The position numbers and the translations under genes were made by a program. The notes under the pieces are model-generated. The model ran no database searches. It was given only the letters and a program-made list of their open reading frames with translations, and had not been told where the DNA came from. DNA of 64,000 nucleotides from Ianthella basta (taxonomy: Eukaryota; Porifera; Demospongiae; Verongiida; Ianthellidae): the NCBI GenBank assembly GCA_964019415.1, contig OZ025885.1:4112120-4176119 (forward strand), read 5' to 3'. Shown one piece after another: positions 1 through 13,700 of the stretch (its first letter is position 1; the number at the start of each line of letters is the position of its first letter).

Positions 1-1126
1 CCACACTGATTGTACCATCCCAAACTTCCAGCACACTTCAAACAGCACAAACCAAACATTGAACAGCTGACACCATGTTGACAGTCACCTCATCTTTCCT
101 AGGTGCAGCATCTTTCTTCACCATTTCCAGAACCCATACATAGTACGCAATGAGGTAGACACCTCCTTGTATGGACATGGGCCACATAGTGAACAGTACA
201 TGAATACGTGATCTATTACATGTAACAGTGTCATGGCAGTACTTGTCACCGCTGTTGTCATGATTGGTATTTGCAGCTATTTCTGTGCATAGTAATAAAG
301 AAGGCTTTATATACTGGAGCCACAGCACGACAGAGGAACAGGATAGCATTTCTAGCCACACTGTAACATTGACAGACTGAAAGTAAGTTCACATTGCCCT
401 CATGTGTAGCCTGTGTGCAAGCTTTCTGTGATCTTGTTTCCTGTGGTTGGCATTGTATTTTCTGTATTGTATTTATATATACACTAGAGCCATAGCTACT
501 GAATAGCTACAGAAGCTGAAAATTGGCTTTGCTAACACTGGATGGATGGGAACTTTTACATGATATGGGAACATGTTAGCAATGGTATTCAGCCCATCAT
601 GAATAGGCAGTTGCAATGACCTTAGTGCACTCATAGTACATGCATAGAATGGTGTGGTTCACTATAGTACTGATATGGTTATAACTCTTGATTGGCACAA
701 AGTCATGCAAGGAATGGAGTGCCACGTGCACAGTGAAGGGCCTGGGCTTGTTACACTAGGGACTCCTTGCAATTGCATAGTAACAGTAATATATGTTGTG
801 CATGTTGAATAATGTTGCTTGGCTGCATGTGTGCTGGCCATGCATGAGGTAAACTGGGAGGCATAAACCAGCTAGCCTCAATGAGGTAGTTTGGCCAAGT
901 TCAGGCTGATCAGGTCCTGTACCTTATAGTTTACCCTTTCATGCCTCTTCGTGATGGACAGTAACATGCATGAGCTCAGTGGAAGCCCTATATGGTATGT
1001 TGTACAGGTGCATGTGTTAGTATCGAGCCAGCAGTATCACTAAGTAACTGGCACATACCCATGTGTAATGTTATGTCATCCCACAAAATGCATGCTTGCA
1101 ATGCCCGTGTCTCTATAGTCCAGGCA

Positions 1127-1192
1127 GCTGGACCCTCCTAACCATTTAATTTGCAAGCGCCCACAGGGTGTTAAGGAAAAGGAGGGTCCAGC
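1127..1192. repeat. Short inverted repeat, 13-bp perfect arms
   Basis: Positions 1127-1139 (GCTGGACCCTCCT) are the exact reverse complement of 1180-1192, with a 40-bp loop. It could be a small MITE remnant or a chance hairpin. No target duplication was recognised. Confidence 0.5.
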
Positions 1193-1354
1193 ACCAGTTG
1201 CTAATTGGAATTATAATAAAACACCTCTTCGACTATATATACACAAGAACAGCTGCACAAGTATATGTACATAATGATACCACAACAAGTATTTTGAGTT
1301 AAAAGAACTGTTACATTGATGCTGTGTGTTTAGCTACATGTGTGCTTCTGTGTG

Positions 1355-1356
<2 letters not shown>

Positions 1357-1389
<33 letters not shown>
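1357..1389. repeat. (TG)n microsatellite
   Basis: An almost uninterrupted TG dinucleotide run. The His/Thr-rich and Cys/Val-rich frames crossing it are artefacts of the repeat. Confidence 0.95.
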
Positions 1390-1392
<3 letters not shown>

Positions 1393-2189
1393 GGTGCACT
1401 TGATTGTGTTTTTGGCAACTCTGAGAATGTGCATGCAAACTGTGTATAAGGTACGCAAGTTAATGTACTGTGCCGCTGTGACATGTGTGTCAAAATAATT
1501 ATTTTTGACTCTATTCATGTCTGCTTTGGGCTATTTCTGTTCATTCTTTCTTATGAAGTGTGTTCACAAGTATGTTGATGAATTACACAAAAATAGTTGC
1601 AATAGCTATTATATATTGATAACACAACAGCGATTGGAGGGAACAAGTATTTTGAGCTGGGGCGACAGCACCGCACATTTTTTTTTAACTTGAACTACTT
1701 GTTTGTGCAAGCACTGCTACAAGGAACTGAACTCCTTCTCAAAGCAAGAATTTCGAAGTTGAGCTGATGTGTAGCAAAGTAGAGCTGAAAGAGAAACTGA
1801 GGAAGGCAGATGTATACTTCACTAGAATGAAAAGATGCAGAGGAAGCAAGGATGCTGATTTCATCCTTAGCACACCTCCAAGGGAGAGCATTACATCGTC
1901 CAAAAAGCACCATCTGGACTTCATAGCCCTGCAAAGCCTTTATCTTCTAGAGTACTCAAGTCTCCTGAATGGGCAAGGGGTGTGACCTATTCATCTGATC
2001 GAGCAGGAAACAAGCAAGCTGGCCTCCAAATTTCCTATACCTTGTTGCCTCATGGACACTGCAGGAAGGAATGTGGCACTCAAGTGACTCGCTGTGACTT
2101 GGAGGTGGAGGTAGGCTATTATCCTATAATGCACATTTGATTTTATGTAGCAATGTGCCATGCATGCATTTGGATGATCACTGCATATT

Positions 2190-2354
2190 TCCTCCAAGAA
2201 CAAGGGCAGATGTAGCGATGGTGCAGTGTGTCTCTGAAGGGCATAGCAAACCAGATGACTTCTCCTTGCTCCTACGGTTATTCCGCCAGGTGGTTTGCCA
2301 TGCCCTTCAGAGACACACTGCACCATCCCTACATCTGCCCTTGTTTTTGGAGGA
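2190..2354. repeat. Foldback with 64-bp arms
   Basis: 2190-2253 and 2291-2354 are near-perfect reverse complements (three or so mismatches over 64 bp) separated by 37 bp. Both strands therefore carry related translations, which explains the long open frames on both strands here. The structure fits a foldback transposon or MITE; flanking target duplications were not resolved. Confidence 0.8.
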
Positions 2355-3607
2355 AAACTTTTACACACCCTTGTTTTTTGACTTTTTTTATGGAAAGCAA
2401 ATTGCATATGGGCAATGGCTGGGCTACTTGAAAGGCTTCCAAACAACAGTGGTAATGAAGGAATGTGCCCCGAATGCATGGCAGGGTGTGTAGCACATTT
2501 TATGTGGCTGGCATGGGTGGGCAGGCTAGGGTGGGTTAATTGTGGTGGGTGGGTGGGTGCAAGATGTATTACTTCTGTTTGGATAGGCTATCATGTTGCA
2601 AAGTTCGCTGTGATATAGGCTAGGTGGCAGAACAGGGGAGCTAGGGGGCTGTAGCCCCCCAAAAATACTTGACCCAAGAAGTTGTGGCTGTAGACAAGAC
2701 TGGCTTGGTCACAGAGCAACTCCCACAATCCCAATCCTATTTTTCTGCCCACTTTGACTGCCTATCTGGAGGGATATGTTGGCTATATGTATATACCCAC
2801 ACCACAGGCAGTCTAGATGTAGGGCTCCTACATGGTACAAGAGAGTTGCACCATACCTACACCCTTGAATGCAGGATGATTGTGGAGTGGAACCGGCTGG
2901 AGTGACAGCTGGCTCTGCGCTATCAAAACAGAACACGGAAATGATGGCCGGAAGTAACTGTGCAGTAAATGAAAATGAATGCTGGCATGACTGCTGATCA
3001 CCTCTGAAATGGCGCACGGGCTAATGTTGGCTGAAGTATGTCCTGTATGCACCCTGGAAGACAGCAACATCTTCTGCGCTTACACATTGAACAATTAGGA
3101 GGATCCAGCTGGCTGGACTAGTGTCTCTGGTAAGCTCTCAACCAGAAAGTACACTGATTTCTGGCAGCATTTATTGCTAAAGACAAAGTGTGCTGATGAA
3201 GCAACAATGTTACTGTATGTTATAAGCAATTGCAACTGTACATGTCCAAACTGCATGTGAGCGAGCCTTATCAATCACAGAGCCAGAAACAGTGTACCAG
3301 TCAGTGACTGGAATACTGTGGCATAGTGAATTACATCACTTCCTACTCTTACTCAGCAGGTTGGTGATAATGAATTCTTGTCCCTTCAAAGGCACAAACA
3401 CATGTATCAGCAATGTTTGGTGCACAGCTAGTAACTTAGGGTATATATAATATATACACATACAGCATTATTATACGCACGTAGGTACATTTACTGATAC
3501 ACCACCATGAATGCAAGTAGATCTAGAGTGTTTGCGTCAATTGAAGGATAAACACTGCCACTGCAAGTACGTTGCTGAAGGTCAGGGAGAATGGACACAT
3601 ACCATGG

Positions 3608-3753
3608 CCAGCATCAATCAGTGCAAGTCGGAGCGTGGATGCAGCAACAACGCAACTTGCACATGGGCACAACTGTGAATTGTGTTACCATGTGCAAGTT
3701 GCATGTTGTTGCTACATCACGCTCCAATTGCAAGTTGAGCCAATTGATGCTGG
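3608..3753. repeat. Imperfect foldback, about 146 bp
   Basis: The outer arm CCAGCATCAAT at 3608-3618 is the reverse complement of 3743-3753. Inside it, 3641-3666 pairs with 3688-3715 over about 25 bp with a small gap. The result is a long stem with internal loops. It may be a MITE or a source of hairpin RNA. No coding content is evident. Confidence 0.65.
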
Positions 3754-4366
3754 TGCCCAGACCCCAGACCTTCAGAAACTTGCGCTGATGGTGTGTTTCC
3801 TTCCATCTATTGCAACTAGCATATACGTAGACTTGCACTCGTGATTTTGCTGGCAGTCTTTTAAATTCCTACCAAAACCTGGAGCACATGCATGCAAACA
3901 TATGAAACACACAGCACAAAATTAAACTAGGCATCTCGGACCACCCCTATAAGCTTATACTGAGCCTTGGCCGCTCTAAGATATTGATCAGCTAGGTCAA
4001 ACTACAATCTTGCTCATACCAGAAGAACATCCACTACGTATACTGTACTTGTTTAATTGGAAGAGGCACTCACTATATGACATTATGCAATGTATACCTT
4101 CCTGGCTTCTTCTGCTCCAGGTACAAAATTAGTAATGTATGCATAATCAAATTGAGTAACATGTAGTAGCAATATTGATGATACCCAATACAATACCCTC
4201 AGAGTGCATGAGAACTCCTCATTGCCCTCCATTTTAAATTAACATGATGGCAGACACAGTACAATGTCATACTGTAACAGTCAATATTAATTATAAAAAC
4301 TGATGAATTATGTACTATTATAATAAAAAGCACAACATGATGAACATTTTAAAGATGTACCGGATT

Positions 4367-4639
4367 TCAGCTGTTCTTCTCCATCTGTAGCAACCCAGTA
4401 GACAGCCTCTGGATGTCCTCTAATGCCATCACAAGATCAGCATCTTTGACTCGCTGTGGCAGCTTAGAGGGTGGGGACACTGAAGGCTGCACTTCTGCAC
4501 CAGTTAATCCAAACTGATCACTGCACATAGATATGTTGTACACAGCAGACCTTCCCATTATCAGTAGAAGCACATACTGAATACACACAGGCACATGTAC
4601 ACCCACCCACACCCACACACCCACCCACCCACCCACCCA

Positions 4640-4704
<65 letters not shown>

Positions 4705-7700
4705 ACATCCACATAACAGTCATACCAGAAATCCAATTCTGATGGCCTCTCAATGGTGTAGGTCTGATTGGTGCATGAGGAGAGAGATGAGGCACTGTCA
4801 GTGAGCGGGGGCTCTTTGAGTGTGGCACCGAACACTTCTGGATGACTGCTAGGCAGTCGGGGTTGCTGTAGGTGTGTCGGAAAGGCTTTCTGGAGCAGTC
4901 CTTCTCCACGAATGTTACTCTGAATAGGACAGTGTGGGCGTAGTGTTTGCTTCCCATGACACATGTACAGTACCATGGATACCGCTATCCCACTCTAACA
5001 TCAAAATGACTAGACTTTGCAAGTGTACATGATCCATATTTTAGCTATGTAGCTTTAAAGAGGAAATGCAAACAATGTTATCACACAAACTCTGATAAAT
5101 TGGGATATCACCTAACACTAGCACACATGCACACACTTGCCCAATCCCTTAGCACCCCACTCTTACCATCAGTAGGTTCCGCTCAGCCATGACCGAAGAT
5201 AGCTTAGCCTTGCAGCCCTCCACCTCCCCTTCCAGTCTCTCCCTCTCCAGCTCCATCCCCTGAAGGAGTCGTTCCCTCTCCCTCACTGCCTCGCGACGGG
5301 ACTGCTGCAGCGCTACAGATGCTTTTGCCTGCTCTCTCCGAGCTGCATTCAGCTGTTCCTCCATTGCTGCAATCTCCTCAACAGTGCGCTGCCGTTCTGC
5401 AGTCAGGGCGTCTTGAATCTCTACAACACATCACAAAAGGAGTTAAAGGAGCAACAAGGAGACATCTAGGTTGTGACATCAATTGATTGAACCCCATCTA
5501 CAGGACACCATATAGATATCCCTGGATTATTTAATGCATTGCAAACACACAGGAAAGTGGATTGTACAAGTTGAGCCCCACACTTGAGCACACACGTACA
5601 CAAAGGGCTACTCATGCAAAATTGCCTACACACATACAATACATACTCTTGTCAACACTGGTTACAAGTTGTAGCTTGTCTTGGCTGAGTTGCTGCTTCT
5701 CTTCTACCACAACCGCCTTTGCTCTCTCCACCTCCACCACTGTCTGCTCCAGCTCAGAGCAACGGGTGCGCAGCAAACACATCTCATTCTCACACTGGCA
5801 CAACTTCTCTTCCATCGCCAATCTCTCCTGCATCCCTGAAGGCAGATCATGCAGAATGCTACCTGTTTCCACAGATGTATACTATTAACTTATATAGTAT
5901 GCAGATTCAGTAGCGTAAACAGTTCAGCATATGTAACCTGCATGCTCCAAACAAATATATCACCAATCTACAGTAGAGGTCACTATTGCACGGCAACAGC
6001 ATCACAAAGATACCATTATATGTTTGTGGGACATAACACAGACCTGCTTGCATGTACAAGCTACCCTTGACCACAGCGGACACTTACACTGCTCCCCTCT
6101 CTCAGCAGTTGCTGCCTTGTGTGACTTCTCTAGCTTTGAGATGTGGTCACACAATGCCTGTCTCTCTTTTGACAGCTGCACAACCTCTGACACTAGCTCC
6201 CAGCGAGAGAGGGTCTGCAAGTCGTCAGGTCTCTCCAACACAGCCCCTAAACCTTCTTCATCCATGTCCTCTGTCTGTGTCAACACGCTTGCAGTCAATC
6301 TGGATCTCTGTTGCCTACACAGTACTACACACACACACACATGCACGCACACACACACACACACACACACACAGGCACATATAGAGAGAAGTGGAAAAGG
6401 AATACATCACAATGCATATACGTAGCACATTTCACCACCTCTTTGTGACTCGAGTCCACAGTACACCCACACCACACCACACCACACTGCACTGGACAGC
6501 CAACATACCTTCTATTGTCTGCAACCTCTTTGTTGCAAACCCCAGTCTCTGCTCATACCCAACAAGTCGCGTCTGCACATGATGCATGATGGAACGATGA
6601 TGATCCATTAAGGTGGGGATGGCACCCACGCACGCACGCATATCACGCACAACCTTCTCCAACCCTGCTGCCTGCTGTTGAGAGGCAAGCAGCTCGACAG
6701 CCCGCTGGTCAAGACGCTCAACCAGACTACAGTTCCTCTCCTGTTCAATCTCCAACTGTGCAGCCTTGTCCTCCATGCCACATCGGAGGAGGTCCTTCTC
6801 AATACCCAGGCGACTGTGCTCCTCCACCAGAGCAGCCTTCTCCCTCTGAAACTCATCTCTCATTGCCCTCACACCAATTTCATGTGATTTGAGTTGCACC
6901 AACAGAGCAAACACCTTTTCTCTCCATCTACACACAACATAATACATACCACGCGATCGTAAACTCACAGAAACACACTCCCAGCATAGCGTTTAAGCTG
7001 TGGAATGCTGCTGCAATACCGTACATCAACTTGACACAACATACATACGTACGCACACTAAAGTACAATCATTCCATTATACAATTGGAGGCATGCGAGA
7101 CAGCAAACAGAACAAAATGAAGCTCTCTCTCTGTATCATACATGTGTAGTAAATATACAGTTCCACTACAAAGATAGGTGCATACATACATAGGGGACTG
7201 TAAGGCTGCCTCAGCTGTCACTCCCAGCCCATGTCACCCTTTCCTCCAGTTCAGCAAACCCCAAACAAGTGATAGAGAGAGTGATTCTAGCCACAGTGCA
7301 TATACCTGGTCAGGAGTTGCTGCTGTGCTCCTTTCGATGCAGCCTGCCCAAGAGGTCCTGAAGGGTCACCACTGCTTAAACCAGCCTCCTGCAGCGCAAG
7401 CATCTCAGTTAACGCCTCCAACCGCACATGCACCAGCTCCAGCTCTTTGCTGAGGCTGCTGCTGTCACGTGTGAGGTGGGCTGTGCGAGAAAGGAGCTCT
7501 TCCCTCTCTTGCCACCAGGGGAAATCCCCCTCAGGAGGGCAGTCACAGCCTGTATAGGAGCGAAATCGCGTAAGCTGCCCCAAACAGTCCATTACCTGCT
7601 CTTCGTGAGACCTACACACGTACATGTGTGTGCAGAATAAGATACATAAGCATACCAAGTACCATGTGCCATATGATTGGTGCTGATAAAAGTCACACAT

Positions 7701-10700
7701 CAGTGTATACAATGGAAAGTTACAACCAACTCATTTATCTTACGTAAAATTAGAATATGAGCACAGTATCGGGTTGATAAGTGGCAGCAGTAAGCAGCCC
7801 GCCCGTTCAGGTTAGTGGAACCTTGTCATCGTTTCGTACTGGCTTGTTGTGCGCAGGTTCTAAGTGGCAGCAGTTAGAGGCACACCTGCAAAGTTAGTTG
7901 AACCATTCCATCGTTCAGAACTAGCCTATAAGGAGAGAAAGGCCAATTGTTCCGGCCTGGCTGGTTGGCTTGGGCTGTTTAAACCCCACGTTAGGGCGTA
8001 AATTGTCCAGGGTTCGGCTGCCAGCTGGTGCCAGTTTTCCCTTTCTTTCCAACATTTCTTCCGAGTTGTGACTTCAATTAGACTTAACACAGTTACTGTA
8101 CAACCGACTTGTTCATCTTATGTAAAAGGTTTCAGTGTATCAGAAACAAACGAAGTGAAGGGTTAATAATTCACTCAATTACGTATGCTACTAAGAGATA
8201 GAACACACTGTAGTCTAGAAATGAAGCTCCGAATGGTAAAAAAACTTGAACAGCTTTGTGTCTTTGAAACTTCAAAGCTCAATCCTAGCCCTAATCCATT
8301 CATCCATTCACACTCCCATTATGGCCCTGGTATAACACATTTTTTGAATGCAGTCCAAAAGGTTAAACAAACAATTCCATACCTCTTCATTTCTTCCATC
8401 CTTGCAGCTAGGTTCTGCACTTCACTCTCCTTGGCCTTCAAACATACCTCCTGTTGCCTAGACTCCACTTCCCACTTCTTAGCGGCCTCCTCTTTCTCCT
8501 TCACAGCCAACCTCAGAGCACCCTCCTTCTCCATCACTTTAGCATTGGCCCAATCCAACTGCTCAGCTAGATGCCTCACCTCCTCTCCAGTCTGTGACAG
8601 TGCCTGGGCCACTTCTGCTTCCTTGCTCTGCACAAAGCGCTCCTTCTCCTGCTGCAACCTGTCCAACTCCTCTAGTAAGGACTGTCTGGCGGCCTCATGT
8701 TGACATACAAGCTCCTCCACCCTCTGTTGGGCTACCTCCCTCTCCTGCACAGTGGGAAACACAACACACATCACAGAATGGCAGCACATCAAAATGACAT
8801 ATGTAGTGTACATACAAGAAGATAAGTACAACAAGACCCCAAGCAGCATAACTTACACTAATACACAGCAACACGTCGCATCATATGAAATTTCTTCAGG
8901 GGGAAAGCATGGAACTAAGTGTTTAACATGAGGCATTTCTGGAAGGGAAGTTAGAATAATGCCTCACTCCCCCTCATATGTACCTCTAACTGCACAACAT
9001 ATAACATGACACTGTATGATATACTGTACATGTGTTAAAGCCACTGTTCCATCCATATTTGGCACTATCGGACCACCACTTTATAAGTGATCTGTACACA
9101 TTTGCCCCTTGCACCTTCAGTCTCAATCTCTCCATGTTCAGAAGGCGATCAGAGATTGAACTGTTCTCTGTCCTCAACATTTCTATGCACTCCTGCAGCT
9201 GGGACTTCATCCGAACAAACTCAGCCAAAGGGATAGTGCCACAGGGTGAAGGCTCTACCTGTAACGGGTGCTGCTGCTGGTGCGTAGCATCACTTTCCTT
9301 CAAAGCACCCAGTAATGCTTCAACCTGTTCCCTACACAGAAATACAAGGAGAGGTGAACAAAAGGAAGCAATCAATAGAATTAATATATAAATTGTTCAC
9401 CACAGCTCCCAATTGGCTACAGGATAGCTACTGTCCTCATCTCTGGCTATCAGCAGAGTTGAGGCCTGAGTATGAGACATAGAGAGGCCAACATGAGGAG
9501 TTTAAAGTATTTATGTGTGGGCTCTTCATCATCTGACCACTATAGATCACTGAGCCCTGAACAGATCTGTATCGCTCTCTGCTTCCTGCAGGAGGGCCTC
9601 ATACCTTGCCAATGGCACAAGCTGCAGGACAATCAGCTCTTGTGATGATTCTGATGCACCAGTATGGTTGCTCCAGGGATGAAGGACAATTAGCACACAA
9701 GACGTTGTCCACCATGTTGGTGAACTTACCTACTGTGTTACTCAGTATTAGAAATTCACGCATAGTTGTCCATCCACTTTACAGCTTTACAACAGCATGG
9801 CTACGAGAATAGCACAAGCGGGTTTCACTTCAAGGTATTCACACTATTGTGGATACATACGTAACTGTTACAGGGGTATGCAGACAAGCTGAAGCCGTTA
9901 ACTGGCAGCGATCCTTGTGAGCTCCCTAAGATGTCTGGGAAGACAGCATGTCGACATGTAGCTAGTCATCCTGTAGGTATATGTTTGCAAGTACGTACCT
10001 CATCCTTAGTTTGAGCCCATATACAAAGGACGCTATGCTCAACTATAAGAGTGAAAAGGTATGTATTGGTCTTGGCTTACTGCAAGAGGGCTTGACACTC
10101 ATGCTAATAACACATGCCAGAGGCACCATTATCCACCATTATGGTTGTTCCTAGCCTCGCGCGTCAGCCGTTCCTGTGGTTTTTGGGGCACAATAACAGG
10201 TTTGGCAGTGAATGGGGGCTGGATGCGAGACTAGGTTGCTCCATGGTGTGAAGGGGAGTGCCATCTGTTGAGAAGGCAGACAGAGATCAGCCAAACTCTA
10301 GAGTGTGACTCAGAATGAGAGCAGGAAGGATTACAGCATTAAAATTCAAAAGTGCATGTTGCACTGATCCAGTCAATCTATCCAAGAGTTCATTCAAGTT
10401 CTAAAAATTACCATGAGACACTGTCAATGGCACAAGCTGCAGGACATTCAGGTCTTGTGAGCATTCTGATGCACCAGTATGGTTGCTCCATGGTGTGAAG
10501 GGGAGTGCCGTCTGTTGAGAAGGCAGTCAGAGATCAGGCAAACTCTAGAGTGTGACTCAGGATGAGAGCAGGAAGGATTACAGCATTAAATTCAACAGTG
10601 CATGTTGCACTGATCCAGTCAATCTATCCAAGAGCTCATTCAAGTTCATGTAATTTACCATGAGACACTGTGTCAATGGCACAAGCTGCAGGACATTCAG

Positions 10701-13700
10701 GTCTTGTGAGCATTCTGATGCACCAGCACGGTTGCTCCATGGTGTGAAGGGGAGTGCCGTCTGTTGAGAAGGCAGACAGAGATCAGCCAAACTCTTGAGT
10801 GTGGCTCAGGATGAGAGCAGGAAGGATTACAGCATTAAAATTCAAAAGTGTATGTTGCACTGATCCAGTCAATCTATCCAAGAGCTCATTCAAGTTCATA
10901 TAATTTACCATGAGACACTGTCAATGGCACAAGCAGCAGGACATTCAGGCCTTGTGAGCATTCTGATGCACCAGTATGGTTGCTCCATGGTGTGAAGGGG
11001 AGTGCCGTCTGTTGAGAAGGCAGACAGAGATTAAGCAAACTCTAGAGTGCGGCTCAGAATGAGAGCAGGAAGGATTACAGCATTAAAATTCAACAGTGCA
11101 TGTTGCACTGATCCAGTCAATCTATCCAAGAGTTCATTCAAGTTCATATAATTTACCATGAGACAGTGTGTCAATGGCACAAGCTGCAGGACATTCAGGT
11201 CTAGTGAGCATTCTGATGCACCAGTATGGTTGCTCCATGGTGTGAAGGGGAGTGCCGTCTGTTGAGAAGGCAGACAGAGATTAAGCAAACTCTAGAGTGT
11301 GGCTCAGAATGAGAGCAGGAAGGATTACAGCATTAAAATTCAAAAGTGTATGTTGCACTGATCCAGTCAATCTATCCAAGAGTTCATTCAAGTTCATATA
11401 ATTTACCATGAGACAGTGTGTCAATGGCACAAGCTGCAGGACATTCAGGTCTAGTGAGCATTCTGATGCACCAGTATGGTTGCTCCATGGTGTGAAGGGG
11501 AGTGCCGTCTGTTGAGAAGGCAGACAGAGATTAAGCAAACTCTAGAGTGTGGCTCAGAATGAGAGCAGGAAGGATTACAGCATTAAAATTCAAAAGTGTA
11601 TGTTGCACTGATCCAGTCAATCTATCCAAGAGTTCATTCAAGTTCATATAATTTACCATGAGACAGTGTGTCAATGGCACAAGCTGCAGGACATTCAGGT
11701 CTAGTGAGCATTCTGTTGCACCAGTATGGTTGCTCCATGGTGTGAAGGGGAGTGCCGTCTGTTGAGAAGGCAGACAGAGATTAAGCAAACTCTAGAGTGC
11801 GGCTCAGAATGAGAGCAGGAAGGATTACAGCATTAAAATTCAAAAGTGTATGTTGCACTGATCCAGTCAATCTATCCAAGAGTTCATTCAAGTTCATATA
11901 ATTTACCATGAGACAGTGTGTCAATGGCACAAGCTGCAGGACATTCAGGTCTTGTGAGCATTCTGATGCACCAGTACGGTTGCTCCATGGTGTGAAGGGG
12001 AGTGCCGTCTGTTGAGAAGGCAGACAGAGATTAAGCAAACTCTAGAGTGTGGCTCAGGATGAGAGCAGGAAGGATTACAGCATTAAAATTCAAAAGTGTA
12101 TGTTGCACTGATCCAGTCAATCTATTCAAGAGTTCATTCAAGTTCATATAATTTACCATGAGACACTGTCAATGGCACAAGCTGCAGGACATTCAGGTCT
12201 TGTGAGCATTCTGATGCACCAGCACGGTTGCTCCATGGTGTGAAGGGGAGTGCCGTCTGTTGAGAAGGCAGACAGAGATTAAGCAAACTCTAGAGTGCGG
12301 CTCAGAATGAGAGCAGGAAGGATTACAGCATTAAAATTCAAAAATGTATGTTGCACTGATCCAGTCAATCCATCCAAGAGTTCATTCAAGTTCATATAAT
12401 TTACCATGAGACACTGTGTCAATGGCACAAGCTGCAGGACATTCAGGTCTTGTGAGCATTCTGATGCACCAGTACGGTTGCTCCATGGTGTGAAGGGGAG
12501 TGCCGTCTGTTGAGAAGGCAGACAGAGACCAGGCAAATTATAGAGTGTGGCTCAGAATGAGAGCAGGAAGGATCACAGTGCAAAAACTCAAGAAGTGCAT
12601 ATTTAGCTGATTCAGCTAATCTATCCAAGAGTCTATTCATGTCTATACTCTGAGGCATTATCACTAGAACTGTGACTTGGTTGCCGGCATGAGCTCATAG
12701 CTCAAAAGGTGTACACACAGATACATAAAGAGGCTAACACGAGGAGTTTAAAGTATCTAAGTATGAGCTCTTCATCAGCAGAACAGTGTAGATAATCAGT
12801 CTGAAAAGGTCTGTATCGGTCTCCACTTCCTGCAGGAGGACTTGACACTCAAGCCAATAGCACAAGCAGTAGGACACTCAAACCTTGTGGGGGATCTTAT
12901 CGACGAGTCTGGTTGCTCCATGGTGGAAAGGGGAGTGCTCTCTGTTGAGAAGGGGAGTGCTCTCTGTTGAGAAGGGGAGTGCTCTCTGTTGGGAAGGGGA
13001 GTGCTCTCTGTTGAGAAGGGGAGTGAGTGCTCTCTGTTGAGAAGGGGAGTGCTCTCTGTTGAGAAGGGGAGTGCTCTCTGTTGAGAAGGGGAGTGCTCTC
13101 TGTTGAGAAGGGGAGTGCTCTCTGTTGAGAAGGGGAGTGCTCTCTGTTGAGAAGGGGAGTGCTCTCTGTTGAGAAGGGGAGTGCTCTCTGTTGGGAAGGG
13201 GAGTGCTCTCTGTTGAGAAGGGGAGTGCTCTCTGTTGAGAAGGGGAGTGCTCTCTGTTGAGAAGGGGAGTGCTCTCTGTTGGGAAGGGGAGTGCTCTCTG
13301 TTGAGAAGGGGAGTGCTCTCTGTTGAGAAGGGGAGTGCTCTCTGTTGAGAAGGGGAGTGCTCTCTGTTGGGAAGGGGAGTGCTCTCTGTTGAGAAGGGGA
13401 GTGCTCTCTGTTGGGAAGGGGAGTGCTCTCTGTTGGGAAGGGGAGTGCTCTCTGTTGAGAAGGGGAGTGCTCTCTGTTGAGAAGGGGAGTGCTCTCTGTT
13501 GAGAAGGGGAGTGCTCTCTGTTGAGAAGGGGAGTGCTCTCTGTTGAGAAGGGGAGTGCTCTCTGTTGAGAAGGGGAGTGCTCTCTGTTGAGAAGGGGAGT
13601 GCTCTCTGTTGAGAAGGGGAGTGCTCTCTGTTGAGAAGGGGAGTGCTCTCTGTTGAGAAGGGGAGTGCTCTCTGTTGAGAAGGGGAGTGCTCTCTGTTGA

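Larger units (their letters stand above)
1..4366. other. Region with no confident gene
   Basis: This stretch downstream of the CCHCR1 stop codon is AT-rich and holds three foldbacks and a TG run, listed separately. A minus-strand reading frame near 60-190 reads like a short protein segment (YLIAYYVWVLEMVKK) and could be an exon of a gene lying mostly outside the window, but I see no convincing splice pair for it. A plus-strand frame at 1767-1985 has no recognisable domain. A G/C-rich short inverted motif lies at about 2643-2660. Nothing else could be supported. Confidence 0.5.

Noticed and set aside
38..361. 107-codon minus-strand frame with a plausible membrane-like segment
   Set aside because: Only a short part looks protein-like and no neighbouring exon could be linked; kept as a remark, not a gene.
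1991..2479. 162-codon minus-strand open frame
   Set aside because: It spans a 64-bp foldback, so its apparent similarity to the plus-strand frame is an artefact; no domain or splice signals.
4703..4976. Separate small gene overlapping CCHCR1 exon 9
   Set aside because: The other-frame translation is a shadow of the true exon, whose frame and splice sites fit the CCHCR1 C-terminus.
7740..8100. tRNA-derived SINE or tRNA gene
   Set aside because: A B-box-like GGTTCGG is present but no cloverleaf or A box at proper spacing could be drawn.
9540..9710. Extra CCHCR1 exon (frame with LIVLQLVPLARYEALLQEAE)
   Set aside because: Exon 1 and exon 2 already join in phase, the frame runs into a stop without a good donor, and the sequence belongs to the repeat family.
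11031..12536. Series of near-identical 85-codon minus-strand frames
   Set aside because: They are the same frame repeated in a 250-bp tandem array; no splice sites, no gene context and no sign of selection.
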